The translations under genes were made by a program, and so were the position numbers. From Competibacter sp963695105 (lineage in GTDB: Bacteria; Pseudomonadota; Gammaproteobacteria; Competibacterales; Competibacteraceae), in assembly GCA_963695105.1 (NCBI GenBank), contig CAVOGC010000011.1:1-64000 (forward strand): DNA of 64,000 bases, written 5' to 3'. This document shows, piece after piece, positions 52,775 to 62,982 of this stretch (positions are counted from its first letter, which is position 1; every line of letters begins with the position of its first letter). The notes under the pieces are model-generated. The model was not told where the DNA came from. It did no database searches and was given only the letters and a program-made list of their open reading frames with translations.

Positions 52775-54301
52775 CTAATCCTCCTTGGTCACCCGAATCA
52801 GTTCCGACAATGCGGTATCGCCGGCCAGCACGCGCCGGCGGCCATCATCGCGGATACTGGGGCTGGACAGCCGGGCGTGGCGCTCCATTTCCTGCTCGCC
52901 CTTGCCTTCATGAATCAGGGTTTGCATCGCTTCATCCAGCACCACCAATTCGAAAATCCCGCTGCGTCCCCGGAATCCGGACTGGTTGCACTGGCCGCAG
53001 CCGACCGGAACGTAGAGCGTCGGCCGCACGGCGGGATCGACGCACAACACCTCGCAATCGGCCGGGGTAGCGACATGCGGCTGCTTGCAGTGGGGGCACA
53101 ACTTGCGCACCAGACGCTGGGCCAGCACACCCACCAGCGATGAGGACAACAGAAACGGTTCCACACCCATATCGCGCAGCCGGGTGATGGCGCCGACCGC
53201 GCTATTGGTATGCAAGGTGGACAGGACCAGATGGCCGGTCAGCGATGCCTGCACCGCGATCTCGGCCGTTTCCAGATCGCGGATTTCACCGACCATGACC
53301 ACATCGGGGTCTTGGCGCAGGATGGCGCGCAAGCCGCGGGCGAAGGTCATTTCGACCTTGGTATTGACCTGGGTTTGACTGATCCCGTCGAGGTAATACT
53401 CGATGGGGTCCTCGACGGTCATGATGTTGCGCTTGCGATCGTTGAGCTGGGTCAGCCCGGCGTAGAGGGTGGTGGTCTTGCCGGACCCGGTCGGGCCGGT
53501 GACCAGCAGAATGCCGTGTGGACGATGAATCACTTTCAGCAAGCGCAGCTCGTCGTGCGCTTGCATACCCAGATGGCGCAGGTCCAGCCGACCTTCGCGC
53601 TTGTCCAGCAGGCGCAGCACCACCCGTTCGCCATGACCGGTCGGCAGGGTCGAAACTCGCACGTCCACCGGCCGTCCGGCGACCTTAAGCGAAATTCGCC
53701 CGTCCTGCGGCAGGCGCTTTTCGGCGATGTCGAGGTGGGCCATGACCTTGACCCGGGACACTAGCAGCGGCCCCAGCGCCCGCGGCGGTTGCAGGGCTTC
53801 GCGCAGCACGCCGTCCACCCGGAACCGCACCAACAACCGGTTCTCGAACGATTCGATGTGGATATCCGAAGCGCTCTCCTTGATTGCTCCGGTCAGCAGG
53901 GCGTTGATCAAACGGATAATCGGCGCATCGTCGGCGCTTTCCAGCAAATCCTCCGGCTCGGGCAGGCTCTGCGCCACCTGATTGAGGTCCATCTCATCGC
54001 CGAGGTCCTCCATCATGCGGGCCGCGCCGTCGCTGTCGCCTTCGTAGCTGTCCTGTAGCATCCGATCGAAATGCTCGGCCGGCACCAGCACCGGCCGCAG
54101 CGGGGTGTTCAGAAAACGGCGCAACTCCACCAGACTGCGCGTGCTGATGCCCTGCCGACAGGCGACGGTCACCCTGCCGTCCTCTTCGTCCACCACCAAC
54201 ACACCGTGGCGCTTGGCGAATGCGTAAGGCAGCGCGGGATGCTCGCCCACGGTCTCGCCCGCGCTAGTCGACAAGGATTCGACGCTGGCCGGCTCGTTCA
54301 T
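52775..54301 (-). CDS. gspE: Type II secretion ATPase GspE
   Basis: A 508-residue cytoplasmic ATPase that powers the secretion piston. Walker A is GPTGSGKTTTLYAGL, followed by the Asp box VEDPIEYY, Walker B EIRDLETAEIA and the His box. The four-cysteine zinc motif is present as CPHC and CGQC. The N-terminal domain that contacts GspL is also present. It starts 4 nt inside the end of gspD and abuts gspF. Confidence 0.93.
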   Translation of the reverse strand: MNEPASVESLSTSAGETVGEHPALPYAFAKRHGVLVVDEEDGRVTVACRQGISTRSLVELRRFLNTPLRPVLVPAEHFDRMLQDSYEGDSDGAARMMEDLGDEMDLNQVAQSLPEPEDLLESADDAPIIRLINALLTGAIKESASDIHIESFENRLLVRFRVDGVLREALQPPRALGPLLVSRVKVMAHLDIAEKRLPQDGRISLKVAGRPVDVRVSTLPTGHGERVVLRLLDKREGRLDLRHLGMQAHDELRLLKVIHRPHGILLVTGPTGSGKTTTLYAGLTQLNDRKRNIMTVEDPIEYYLDGISQTQVNTKVEMTFARGLRAILRQDPDVVMVGEIRDLETAEIAVQASLTGHLVLSTLHTNSAVGAITRLRDMGVEPFLLSSSLVGVLAQRLVRKLCPHCKQPHVATPADCEVLCVDPAVRPTLYVPVGCGQCNQSGFRGRSGIFELVVLDEAMQTLIHEGKGEQEMERHARLSSPSIRDDGRRRVLAGDTALSELIRVTKED

Positions 54302-56423
54302 CGGTTGTTGAACCCGAAACCCGCCGGTTCCGCGACCACGGGCGGCGAGTCAACGACCGGCGCCGGCGCCGGCTCCGTGTTGAGAATCGTCCCTTGGGTC
54401 TTCACCTCCTCCTGAGGCTTGAGCAGCGGCGATTGCACGTCAGGCAGCAGGTAAACACCCTTTTCGCGGGCCGCCAGTTGCTCTTGGCGGACGTAGCTGT
54501 ACTTACTGCTGGTGTACAAGTTGCCCTGCGTCGGGTCCCGCAGGATCACCGGATGCAGGAACACCATCAGGTTGCGCTTGAGCTTGGTGGTATTGCGGTA
54601 GCGAAACAGGTTGCCCAACAACGGAATATCGCCCAGCAGCGGCACTTTTTGCGCGGTCTCGGTCAATTGGTCGTCGATCAGCCCACCCAGAACCAGGATC
54701 TGCCCATCCTCGACCAGCACGTTGGTCTTGATGGCCCGTTTGTTGGTGGTCGGCCCCTGGCTGGCCGAGTTGGCCGAGGGCACCACATTGGAAACTTCCT
54801 GGGCAATTTCCAGTTTGACGGCGTTGCCTTCGTTGATCTGTGGCTTGACCTTGAGGGTGATGCCGACATCCTGGCGCTGGATGGTCTGGAACGGGTTGCC
54901 CACCTGGGTGTCGGTCCCGCCGGTCGAGGTGGTGTAGGTGCCGGTCACGAAGGGCACGTTCTGGCCGACGACGATTTCCGCCTCCTCGTTGTCCAGCGTC
55001 ACCACGACCGGGGTGGACAGCACGTTGGTATCGGCATCCTTGGCCAGGGCACTGATCAGGGCGCCGAAGCGGTTGGTGCCGGTGAAGTCGCCCACCGCGA
55101 TCTGGCCACCCTGCGGGATTCGCGCCGCCGACAGCGCCGTCAGATCGCCGCTGTCGGCTTGAGCCGCCAGGCCGATGATGTTGGCCAAACTGGCGGCGCC
55201 CGCATCGAAATTGGTAAAACCGACCAGTCCGTTCGAACTGGCGTCGATCACCCACTGCACCCCCAGTTCGATGGCTTTCTCGACGGATATCTCGGCGATG
55301 ACCGCCTCCACCAGCACCTGGGCGCGGCGCACGTCCAGTTGGGCGATCACCGAACGGATCGAGCGGATGACCTCGGGCGGCGCGGTGATGACCAGGGCAT
55401 TGGTCGCCTCGTCGGCCTGAATGTCCACCAGGCTGTTTCCGCCGCGCTGCTACCGCCCGGCGGCGCGGGCTGCCCGCCCGGCACCGGCGCGTTGCGCGCG
55501 GCTTCGCTGCTCAGATTCTTGCTGACGCCTTGCAGCACCGTCACCAGATCCTTGGCCTTGGCGTAGCGCAGGTAGACGACCTGGGTGTTACCGCCGCTGT
55601 CCACCGGGGTATCCAGATGAGTGATCAGGGTCCGCAGCCGCAACCGCGACAGATTGTCCCCGCTCAACAGAATACTGTTGGTGCGCTCGTCCGCCACCAT
55701 GCGCGGTGGCGTACCGACGGTGGCGGCCGGATCGTTGCGGGCCTTGCCCTGTTCCAGGGCGGTGAGCACCCGCACCACCTCGGTGGCCGAGGCGTGCCGC
55801 AAGGCCACGATCTCGACTTCCTCGTTGCTGGCCAGATCGATCCGGCCGATGATGCTGGCGATGCGTTCGACGTTGGCGGCGCTGTCGGAGACGATCAGGA
55901 CGTTGGTCGGCGTGTAGGCCGCCAAATGCCCTTGCGGCGGGATCAACGGGCGCAGGATCGGCACGATCTGGGCGGCGGAGACATTCTGGACCTGGATGAC
56001 CCGGGTGACGATCTGGTCCGGCTCGACGCCCAGTTGCCGGTCCACGGTGGGAATGCTCTCCTGCTTGGCCCCCGCCGCCGGCACGATCTTGATCACCTTG
56101 TCGCCGGGCACGGCGGCGAAGCCATGCACGCCCAGCACCGCCAGGAACACCTCGTAGAGTTCCTTCTCGTCCATGGGCTTGGCGGAAATAATCGTCACTC
56201 GGCCCTTGACCCGCGGATCGACGATGAAGTTCTTGCCGGTCAGCACCGACATGCTCTCGACCAGGGCGTTGATGTCGGCATCCTTGAGGTTCAAGGTCAC
56301 CGGCGCGGCCCACACCGGCGCGGCGAGCAGCAGACCCAGCAGCAAAACGCCCAGGGTCCAGCGGCGCGGGAGCCGTCCGCGGAAAATCGATGGTCTGTCG
56401 GGCCGGTGGATCATCGTGGTCAT
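54298..56423 (-). pseudogene. gspD: Type II secretion secretin GspD, apparent frameshift
   Basis: The outer-membrane secretin is split over two frames. 55347-56423 encodes the signal peptide and the N0-N3 domains (LNLKDADINALVESM, TNVLIVSDSAANVERI). 54298-55428 encodes the rest, from DIQADEATNALVITAPPEVI through the secretin core (VPLLGDIPLLGNLFR). One base is missing near 55430-55445 (GCGGCGGAAAC region); adding one would join the frames as SLVDIQADEAT. Total length of about 700 residues is normal. Sequencing error and real inactivation both remain possible. Confidence 0.85.
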
Positions 56424-56457
56424 TATGGGGGTCCGATCGTTGGGCGCCAGTTCCCGC

Positions 56458-57444
56458 TTATCGGGGAACCGGTCCGTTCAGGGAAAAAATCAGGGGGATT
56501 TCGGCACCGCCGCGCAACACCCGCAGACTGATCTGATCGGCGCTCAGCACGTCCTGCAAAATGGCGAAACCCTGCATGGGATTGTTGATGCGAGTGCCGT
56601 TGACCTCGGTAATCACATCGCCGCTGCTCAGGCTGAGCTGGCGCATCAGCCGCCGATCCCGCCCCGGCCGCAGCCGGAATCCGATGAATTGACCGTTTTG
56701 CACGTAGGGACTGGCGAAGGCGATATTTTCCAGGGCCTGTGGCCGAGCCGCCGCCTCGCCGCGCAACTGTTGCGCCACGGCGGTCGCGTCGATCACCTGA
56801 GGTTCACCGGCGCCGGTGGGTTCGGGTTCCGGCTCGGGCATGGGCTCCACCATGGGCGGTGGGTCTTCCGGGACGGAGGATGGCGGACGGACGGCTTCGT
56901 CCAGCTTGGGGAGATTGAGCACTTCCTGCCGGCCCTGGCGGGACACGACCACATGGTCGCGCTGAATCCGCTCCAGCCGGGCGCCGCCGGGCAAGGAATC
57001 GCCGATGCGATAGCCGCGCTCCAGATTGCTGCCTTCGGCGATCAGCGCCAGTGCCCTGTTGTCGCCCCGTTCGATGAAAAACACGCCGGCCAAGCGCAGG
57101 TCGAGCGGAGTCACCGGAATAACGGGAAGAGGCGCTGCCACCGGCTGGTTCGCTTCCATCCGCCCAAACAGATGCCAGGCAATGATGGTGGTGTAATCAA
57201 CCTGCCCGACGGAACTTGTGGGTTCGGCGGCGGACGCGCCGCGCGCCGGCGCCGGCCGGACCGCCGGCGAGAGCCGGCCGGACAGGAAAGCCAGCGTCAA
57301 TTGCGCCAGGGAAGCGGCCAGCAGAATGACCAGGACAACATTGACCACCCGCACGGCGACCGGTAGCCAAACCTCCGGGCGCGGCAAGGTTGGCCACATG
57401 CGTTTTTTTACCGCCAGCAGGGCGCGTTGTGCAAAATCGATCAA
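56458..57444 (-). CDS. gspC: Type II secretion protein GspC
   Basis: A 328-residue bitopic protein linking GspD to the inner-membrane platform. A membrane helix lies at about 32-54, followed by a periplasmic HR domain (LRLAGVFFIERGDNRALALI), a Pro/Glu-rich linker and a PDZ domain at the end (GDVITEVNGTRINNP). The start is uncertain: TTG at 57444 has the longest fit; ATG at 57399 (MWPTLPRPEVWL) is also possible. First gene of the gspCDEF set. Confidence 0.88.
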   Translation of the reverse strand: MIDFAQRALLAVKKRMWPTLPRPEVWLPVAVRVVNVVLVILLAASLAQLTLAFLSGRLSPAVRPAPARGASAAEPTSSVGQVDYTTIIAWHLFGRMEANQPVAAPLPVIPVTPLDLRLAGVFFIERGDNRALALIAEGSNLERGYRIGDSLPGGARLERIQRDHVVVSRQGRQEVLNLPKLDEAVRPPSSVPEDPPPMVEPMPEPEPEPTGAGEPQVIDATAVAQQLRGEAAARPQALENIAFASPYVQNGQFIGFRLRPGRDRRLMRQLSLSSGDVITEVNGTRINNPMQGFAILQDVLSADQISLRVLRGGAEIPLIFSLNGPVPR

Positions 57445-57799
57445 GATGGGATTCTGGCTGCAAACGGGGTCCAGACACGTTTTGAGAATAACAAAAAATC
57501 CGTCGCCAACCCTGAGTTTTTCGCTTCAGACCCCGTTTTAGGCCCACCTCCCCGCGGCGCGGCCAGCAACCCCAGATCATCGATTGGAAGCGGCAAACCG
57601 TATCCTTCGGCCCGCCAGTTCCCCCCATGCACCGCCACCAGAACGCCGGCGACCGCCAGCGGGTTGTAATCCCTATGAATTCATTCCTGCCGCCACCGTT
57701 GCGGGATCGCCGCGGAACTCGCTGGAACGTTCAAACCCAAGGCGTCGCCAAGATCAGCCCCACCAAAATGTCGCCAGCAGGTCGAAACGACCTGCCCGC
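57445..57799. other. Non-coding gap upstream of gspC
   Basis: Three hundred and fifty-five bases without a credible gene; a small ORF here lacks codon character. It contains a perfect 10-bp inverted repeat (AAACGGGGTC at 57462-57471, GACCCCGTTT at 57529-57538) that brackets an AT-rich stretch. This is where the gsp promoter should lie. The glycine-zipper gene, also on the minus strand, ends at its right edge. Confidence 0.5.
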
Positions 57800-58156
57800 T
57801 CAATCATTGTAGTAATGGCGGTGCTTCTTCTTTTTGTAATGCCCCTTGTAATGTCCCCGGTGCCGGCCGGGATGGCGATAGTAAGGCGGTGGACCGTAGT
57901 CGCGATAACCGGGTCGGTCCACATAGATGACATCGGGCTGGCGGTAGCGTCTGGTGGTAATCGCGGTTCCGGCCGCGCCCCCCAGCGCACCTCCCAAGAT
58001 CGCGCCTTCGCGCCCGCCCAATTCGGAACCCACGCCCGCGCCCAGCGCGCCCCCCAGCGCACCCCCCAGCATCGCATCGGCCGTCGGACCGGCCCACAGC
58101 ACCGACGGCACGCCGAGCATGGCCACGACCAGCAAAGACGGTATCGTCTTAATCAT
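57800..58156 (-). CDS. Glycine-zipper surface protein
   Basis: A 118-residue secreted or outer-membrane-associated protein. Signal peptide at about 1-22 (MIKTIPSLLVVAMLGVPSVLWA), then a glycine-zipper domain (LGGALGGALGAGVG, ILGGALGGAAGT), then a basic Tyr/His/Lys-rich tail (HYKGHYKKKKHRHYYND). The strong Shine-Dalgarno AAGGAG precedes the ATG. Similar small proteins have been linked to envelope stress; exact function unknown. Confidence 0.82.
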   Translation of the reverse strand: MIKTIPSLLVVAMLGVPSVLWAGPTADAMLGGALGGALGAGVGSELGGREGAILGGALGGAAGTAITTRRYRQPDVIYVDRPGYRDYGPPPYYRHPGRHRGHYKGHYKKKKHRHYYND

Positions 58157-58259
58157 GACATCACTCTCCTTCAGATGGATGAATTCTACTATCGACCATC
58201 GTAGTCGAGAAAAACTGAACGAGCGCTGACCGATCCAGCCGGGCGCATCTCCGAGCCGA

Positions 58260-58805
58260 TCATCGGGACAGCCAACGCAGCGTCGGCGTTTCGAGCTGGC
58301 TGGTCGGCGTCTTGGCCCGGACCCCCATCACCCGGCCCGACTGCGGCGGTCGCGGCAACTGGATATGGGCGGTCATCAACGCGCTTAAGCGGTCCAGCAC
58401 CGGTAGCGGCATCGCCGTGCTGTGCCGCTCCTCCAGATTGACGTGAATCACCATCAATTCGGTGGTGGCGGAGGCGAATCCCTTGTCAGCGTGATACAAA
58501 CGGTGGAAGTAGTGGATGCGCTTGCTGTCGAAACCGAGCAGTTGAGTAGTTACGCGCATCGGGTCGCCGGCCACCAGTTCGCGTTGGTAGTTCACATGGG
58601 TTTCCACGACAAAAGCCGAGCACCGCTGGCTGTCGAGGTAATCCCGCCCCATGCCCAGATAGTCCATGAACGCGTCGGTGGCATGGTCGAATGCCAAGAC
58701 GTAATAAGCGACGTTCATATGGCCGTTGTAGTCGATCCACTCGGGCGGCACTACATCGGTATACAGGCACAGGGGGGATTCGATCCGCATGATGGGCTGT
58801 TGCAT
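58260..58805 (-). CDS. Hotdog-fold acyl-CoA thioesterase family protein
   Basis: A 181-residue 4HBT-like thioesterase. The hallmark DYNGHMNVAYYVLAFDHA is at about 24-41, followed by the hotdog strand pattern (FVVETHVNYQRELVAGDPM, TTELMVIHVNLEER). It resembles the betainyl-CoA thioesterase found with carnitine dehydrogenase, but no carnitine genes are near. Substrate unknown. It is divergent from thiD. Confidence 0.82.
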   Translation of the reverse strand: MQQPIMRIESPLCLYTDVVPPEWIDYNGHMNVAYYVLAFDHATDAFMDYLGMGRDYLDSQRCSAFVVETHVNYQRELVAGDPMRVTTQLLGFDSKRIHYFHRLYHADKGFASATTELMVIHVNLEERHSTAMPLPVLDRLSALMTAHIQLPRPPQSGRVMGVRAKTPTSQLETPTLRWLSR

Positions 58806-59030
58806 CGTCGCTGTCCGTGGGGGAGCGCGGTACGCTACCTATTTTTGCCACATTGCGCAATTGCTACCGCACCGGCGAGTTTCGAACCTCGGTTTGATCC
58901 AGACAGGGGCGGCTCCCCCAACAGGAATTCCGCTTGACCGCCGCAATAAACCAGCGGAATCATCTCCCTTGGAGCGGAAAAATTTGAGAGCTTTCGGGAT
59001 TGTTCGATTTACCTTCCGACAGGAGCCAGC

Positions 59031-59837
59031 ATGTCAACCAACGGTCGGGTACTGATTGTGGCGGGCTCGGATTCCGGCGGCGGCGCCGGAATTCAGGCCG
59101 ATCTGAAGACGGTCACGGCGCTGGGTGGCTATGCGGCGACGGCGATCACCGCGCTGACCGCGCAGAATACTCAAGGCGTATTCGGCATCGTCGGCGTGGA
59201 GCCGGCTTTTATCGCCCAACAGATGCGGCTGGTGCTGGGCGACATCGGCGCCGACTGCATTAAAACCGGAATGCTGCACAATGCCGCCGTCATCGACACC
59301 GTGGTTGGGGTGCTGGACGCCACCGCAACCGGCATTCCGGTGGTGGCGGACCCGGTGATGTACGCCAAGGGGGGAGATTGCCTGCTCGACCCGGCGGCGC
59401 GCGACACTCTGATCCAGCGACTGCTGCCGCGCGCCGCCCTCATCACCCCCAACGTCCGCGAGGCCGAGGCGCTCAGCGGTCTAACGATCCAAAAACCCGA
59501 CGACCTGGCCGCGGCGGCCCGGCAACTGCTGGAACTCGGCCCGGCGGCGGTTCTGGTCAAGGGCGGTCACTTGTCCGGCGACACCGTCACCGACTGGCTG
59601 GCCTGGCGTGGGGGCGCGGAAGCATTCGTCGCTCCGCGCCTCGAAAGCCGTAACACCCACGGCGCCGGTTGCACGCTGGCCTCCGCCATCGCCGCCGGGC
59701 TGGCGCAAGAGCTACCGCTGGTCGCGGCGGTGCGCCGGGCGCTGACCTACGTGCGGGAAGCGATCCGTACCGCGCCGGGGCTGGGTGAAGGTCGTGGCCC
59801 GCTGAACCATGGGCACACGATGCGGACCTGGCCCTAA
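59031..59837 (+). CDS. thiD: Hydroxymethylpyrimidine/phosphomethylpyrimidine kinase
   Basis: ThiD phosphorylates hydroxymethylpyrimidine twice to make the pyrimidine half of thiamine. The 268-residue protein begins VLIVAGSDSGGGAGIQADLK and has the family MYAKGGDCLL and the catalytic NTHGAGCTLASAIAAGLA with its aspartate-like partner. The ATG follows ACAGGAGCC. I looked for a thiamine riboswitch in the 225 nt upstream and saw none. Other thi genes are not nearby. Confidence 0.94.
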   Translation: MSTNGRVLIVAGSDSGGGAGIQADLKTVTALGGYAATAITALTAQNTQGVFGIVGVEPAFIAQQMRLVLGDIGADCIKTGMLHNAAVIDTVVGVLDATATGIPVVADPVMYAKGGDCLLDPAARDTLIQRLLPRAALITPNVREAEALSGLTIQKPDDLAAAARQLLELGPAAVLVKGGHLSGDTVTDWLAWRGGAEAFVAPRLESRNTHGAGCTLASAIAAGLAQELPLVAAVRRALTYVREAIRTAPGLGEGRGPLNHGHTMRTWP

Positions 59838-59867
59838 ATCTCCGCACGCCGAAGGAGGGAAAAACCG

Positions 59868-60986
59868 ATGCTGGACTGGACTATTTTGACGGCCTTGCTG
59901 GCGGTTCTTTTCGTGGCCTGGCTGCTAATCCGCATCTTTCTGCGGGGTCCGACGCTGCGCGATTACGATCAATTGCCGCCGAACAGTCGGGCCGGATCGC
60001 GGGAGCGGGCGAGCCCCGCCCATCAGGAAGCCGTTCGGTTGCTGGAACAGGCGGCGGCCGAGATTCGCGCCGTTCCCAGGAAACAGTGGCTGGCCACCGT
60101 CCGGCGGGTGATGGCGCGGGGCTTTGTCGAACCTCCGCTGCTGGCGGGCGATACGGGCTACCAGATTCGGGAAGTCGATGCCGGCGGCGTGCCGGGCGAA
60201 TGGGTGCTGGCGCCAGAATCCGACCCGCACCGCCGCCTGCTGTATCTGCACGGCGGCAGCTTCATCAGCGGTTGCCCACGCGGCCAGCGCGTGATCACCA
60301 CGAAGCTGGCGCAAGTCACGGGGGCCGCGGTCCTCGCGCTGGATTACCGGCTGATGCCGGAGCATTCACGCCGGGACATCACCGCCGACTGCCAGACGGG
60401 TTATCGCTGGATTCTCGATCATGGACCCGCCGACCCGGCTCCCGTCCGCGAACTGTTCCTGGCCGGCGACTCGGCCGGCGGCGGCTTGACGCTGATGTTG
60501 GCTGCCTGGGTCCGCGACGCGGGCTTGCGTCCAGCGCAGGGAATAATCGCGCTGTCGCCGGGGGTAGACATGACGCTGTCCAGCCCCACGCTCAAGAGCA
60601 ATCTCAAGACGGATCTGATGCTGGGTCCCGGCCTGAAAGGGTTTCTGCGCATCCCGCGCTCGATCCAACTGCTGATTGTCTGGAAACTGAACCGGATGGT
60701 CCCACCCAACCCGCTGATCTCACCGATTTTTGCCGATCTGTCGGGGCTGCCGCCGGTGCTGGTCCAAGTCAGCGAAGCCGAAATGATGCTGGGCGATGCC
60801 CGGCGCTACGTCAACAAGGCCCGCGCCGCCGGCTCCCGCGCGGAACTGGAAACCTGGCCGGACATGCTGCATGTCTGGCACCTGTTCGAGCCGATTCTGC
60901 CGGAAGCCGGGGAAGCATTCGAACGGATTGGACAGTTTGTGGAGCGTTGCACGATCAGGCAACCGCCCACTGATCCCATGCCATGA
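59868..60986 (+). CDS. Alpha/beta hydrolase, hormone-sensitive-lipase-like esterase
   Basis: A 372-residue esterase. A membrane helix at about 5-26 (ILTALLAVLFVAWLLIRIFL) suggests inner-membrane anchoring. The oxyanion HGGS and the nucleophile elbow GDSAGGG are typical of the HSL family; the acid and histidine follow in VSEAEMMLGDA and MLHVWHLF. Substrate unknown. It starts 30 nt after thiD. Its 3' end overlaps the convergent hoxW remnant by 32 nt. Confidence 0.86.
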   Translation: MLDWTILTALLAVLFVAWLLIRIFLRGPTLRDYDQLPPNSRAGSRERASPAHQEAVRLLEQAAAEIRAVPRKQWLATVRRVMARGFVEPPLLAGDTGYQIREVDAGGVPGEWVLAPESDPHRRLLYLHGGSFISGCPRGQRVITTKLAQVTGAAVLALDYRLMPEHSRRDITADCQTGYRWILDHGPADPAPVRELFLAGDSAGGGLTLMLAAWVRDAGLRPAQGIIALSPGVDMTLSSPTLKSNLKTDLMLGPGLKGFLRIPRSIQLLIVWKLNRMVPPNPLISPIFADLSGLPPVLVQVSEAEMMLGDARRYVNKARAAGSRAELETWPDMLHVWHLFEPILPEAGEAFERIGQFVERCTIRQPPTDPMP

Positions 60987-61450
60987 CATCTGACCGCGCC
61001 AGTAATCGATCAGTGAATTCCAGCGCCGCCGCGAGATGGTTTTCCGCCGCCGCGCTCAACGGCTCGCCCAGCTCGAAGCACTCGCCGCGAATCGCGAGTT
61101 GAAAAGCAGGTGGCGGCGGAGCGTGATTAATCTGTTGGTAGACATACAGCACGGCGGCGGGCGACAGGGCGTGACTGGTGTAGCTGGTGTCGCGCACCGG
61201 CTGGATGCGGGAAAATTGAAATGGCGGCGAACAGGAAACGCTGGCGTCCACAAACAACGCCAGCGCCCGATTTTCCAGATCGACCGCGTGTTCGATCTGC
61301 AACTGAAAATCGGTCAGCAGACTCGACATCTTGCCAGTCACTGTGCTGCTCCTGCAATATCGCCAACCGCTCCAGGAACAGCGGCCCCAGTGCATCGTCG
61401 CCCCGACTGGGATTACCGACGGCAAGAATGAGCAAACCCGAAACTCTCAA
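60955..61450 (-). pseudogene. hoxW: Hydrogenase maturation protease HoxW, apparent frameshift
   Basis: HoxW trims the C-terminus of HoxH after nickel insertion. The first 45 codons (LLILAVGNPSRGDDALGPLF) are in one frame from TTG 61450. The rest (LLTDFQLQIEHAVDLENRAL and on to the stop) is in another, with one extra base near 61328 (GAGTCTGCTG). Removing it gives one continuous protein of about 164 residues. It follows hoxH directly. See the hoxH entry for two more frame breaks in the same operon. Confidence 0.78.
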
Positions 61451-61452
61451 AC

Positions 61453-62970
61453 TTAACCCGCTTCTCCAGGAAGAGCGCCCATTTCGTTTCGGACAGTTCC
61501 ATCCTCATCCCGTACCAAACAATCCACCACCATCCCACTCTCTTCTTCCACCAGTTCCACGATCAGCGGCATCCGGCCCAAAGCATGGGTGGCGCAGGAC
61601 AGGCAGGGATCGTAGGCGCGCACCGCCACTTCGATCTGGTTCAGTAGCGGTTCGGTCAGTTCCTTGCCATCCAGATAGTGCTCCGCCACTTGGCGGATGG
61701 ATTCGTTCATCGCCTGATTGTTGTTGGTGGTGGACACGATCAGGTTGGCCTTCTCGATCAAGCCATCTTCGTTGATGCGGTAATGGTGGAACAGCGTACC
61801 GCGCGGCGCCTCGATCACACCGATCCCTTCCTCGCGCTCATCTCGCCGCGCGTGACCCGTTCCTCACCGAAGATATCCGGATCGAGCAGCAGATCCTTGA
61901 TCGCCTCGGTGGCGTGCAACAACTCGATCATCCGCGCCCAGTGGTAGGCCAAGGTCATATGGACCGGCTGACCATCGCCCAGCGCCATGAACTCCCGCCG
62001 CTCCTCCTCGGCCAGCGGCGTGGGAATAAAATCGCAATTGTTGATCCGCGCCAGCGGTCCGACCCGATACCAGCCCTGCTCCGGTCCCAGTGAATTGATG
62101 AACGGAAACTTCATGTAGCTCCACGGCTTCACCTGCTCGCGGATCACCTGGGAATAGCGCCGGTAATCCAGCTTGTCGAACAGGATTTCGCCGTGCTCGT
62201 TCTTGGCTCGCAAGCCGCCATGATAAAGATCCAACCCGCCGTCGGCGCGCACCAAACTGAGGTAATTGGAGCGGATGGTAGCGAAATAGGTGAAATAACC
62301 GGGGTTCACCTGGTATGCCTGCTTGACCAGCTTGAGGATGCCGCGACCCCACTGGATCATCAGGTCGAGATCGGCCAGCAGGTAATTGCGCTCCCGCAGG
62401 GTCAGCGCCTTGTTGACTCCGCCCGGAATCGCCCCGGTGCCGTGAATGCGCTTGCCGGCGGTGACCCGGATGACCTCCTGACCGTACTTGCGCAACCGCA
62501 CGCCCTGGCGGGCGATATCGGGATAATCGGCCATCACCCCGCCTACATTGCGATGCGCGGCGGGATCGTCAAAATCGAACAGGAAATCCGGCGAGGCCAA
62601 ATGAAAGAAATGCACGGCGTGCGATTGCAGGGTCTGCCCGTAGTGCATCAGCCGGCGGATTTTCTCGGCGGTCGGCGTGAGTTTCCCGCGCTCCGACCAA
62701 CTGATCCACCGCCTTGGCCGCCGCCAAGTGGTGGCTGACCGGACAGATGCCGCACAATCGCTGCACCACCACCGGCACTTCCCAGTACGGCCGGCCCTGG
62801 ATGAATTTCTCGAAGCCACGAAATTCGACGATATGCAACCGCGCCTGGCGGATGTGATGGTCCTTGTCCGTCAGCAGCGTGACCTTGCCATGCCCCTCGA
62901 CCCGGCTCAGCGGGTCGATGGCGATCCGACACAAGTATTCCGGCCGGGCGGCCGTTTCCAGATCACTCAT
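61453..62970 (-). pseudogene. hoxH: NAD-linked hydrogenase large subunit HoxH, two apparent frameshifts
   Basis: The catalytic NiFe subunit, here spread over three frames. 62970 to about 62690 carries RVEGHGK and the L1 motif RLCGICPVSH (C73, C76). 62690 to about 61832 carries the middle, from GKLTPTAEKIRRLMHYGQ to GEMSAR. 61818 to 61453 carries the C-terminus with the L2 motif DPCLSCATH. One extra base near 62690 and one missing base near 61832 explain the breaks. All four nickel cysteines are still encoded, which favours sequence error or very recent damage. Full length would be about 505 residues. Confidence 0.82.
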
Positions 62971-62982
62971 GGCGCGCCTCGC

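Noticed and set aside
57427..57669. An 80-codon ORF upstream of gspC
   Set aside because: No Shine-Dalgarno, no family resemblance, and it covers the likely gsp promoter region.
58806..59030. Thiamine riboswitch upstream of thiD
   Set aside because: The conserved CUGAGA and following core of the thiamine aptamer were not found.
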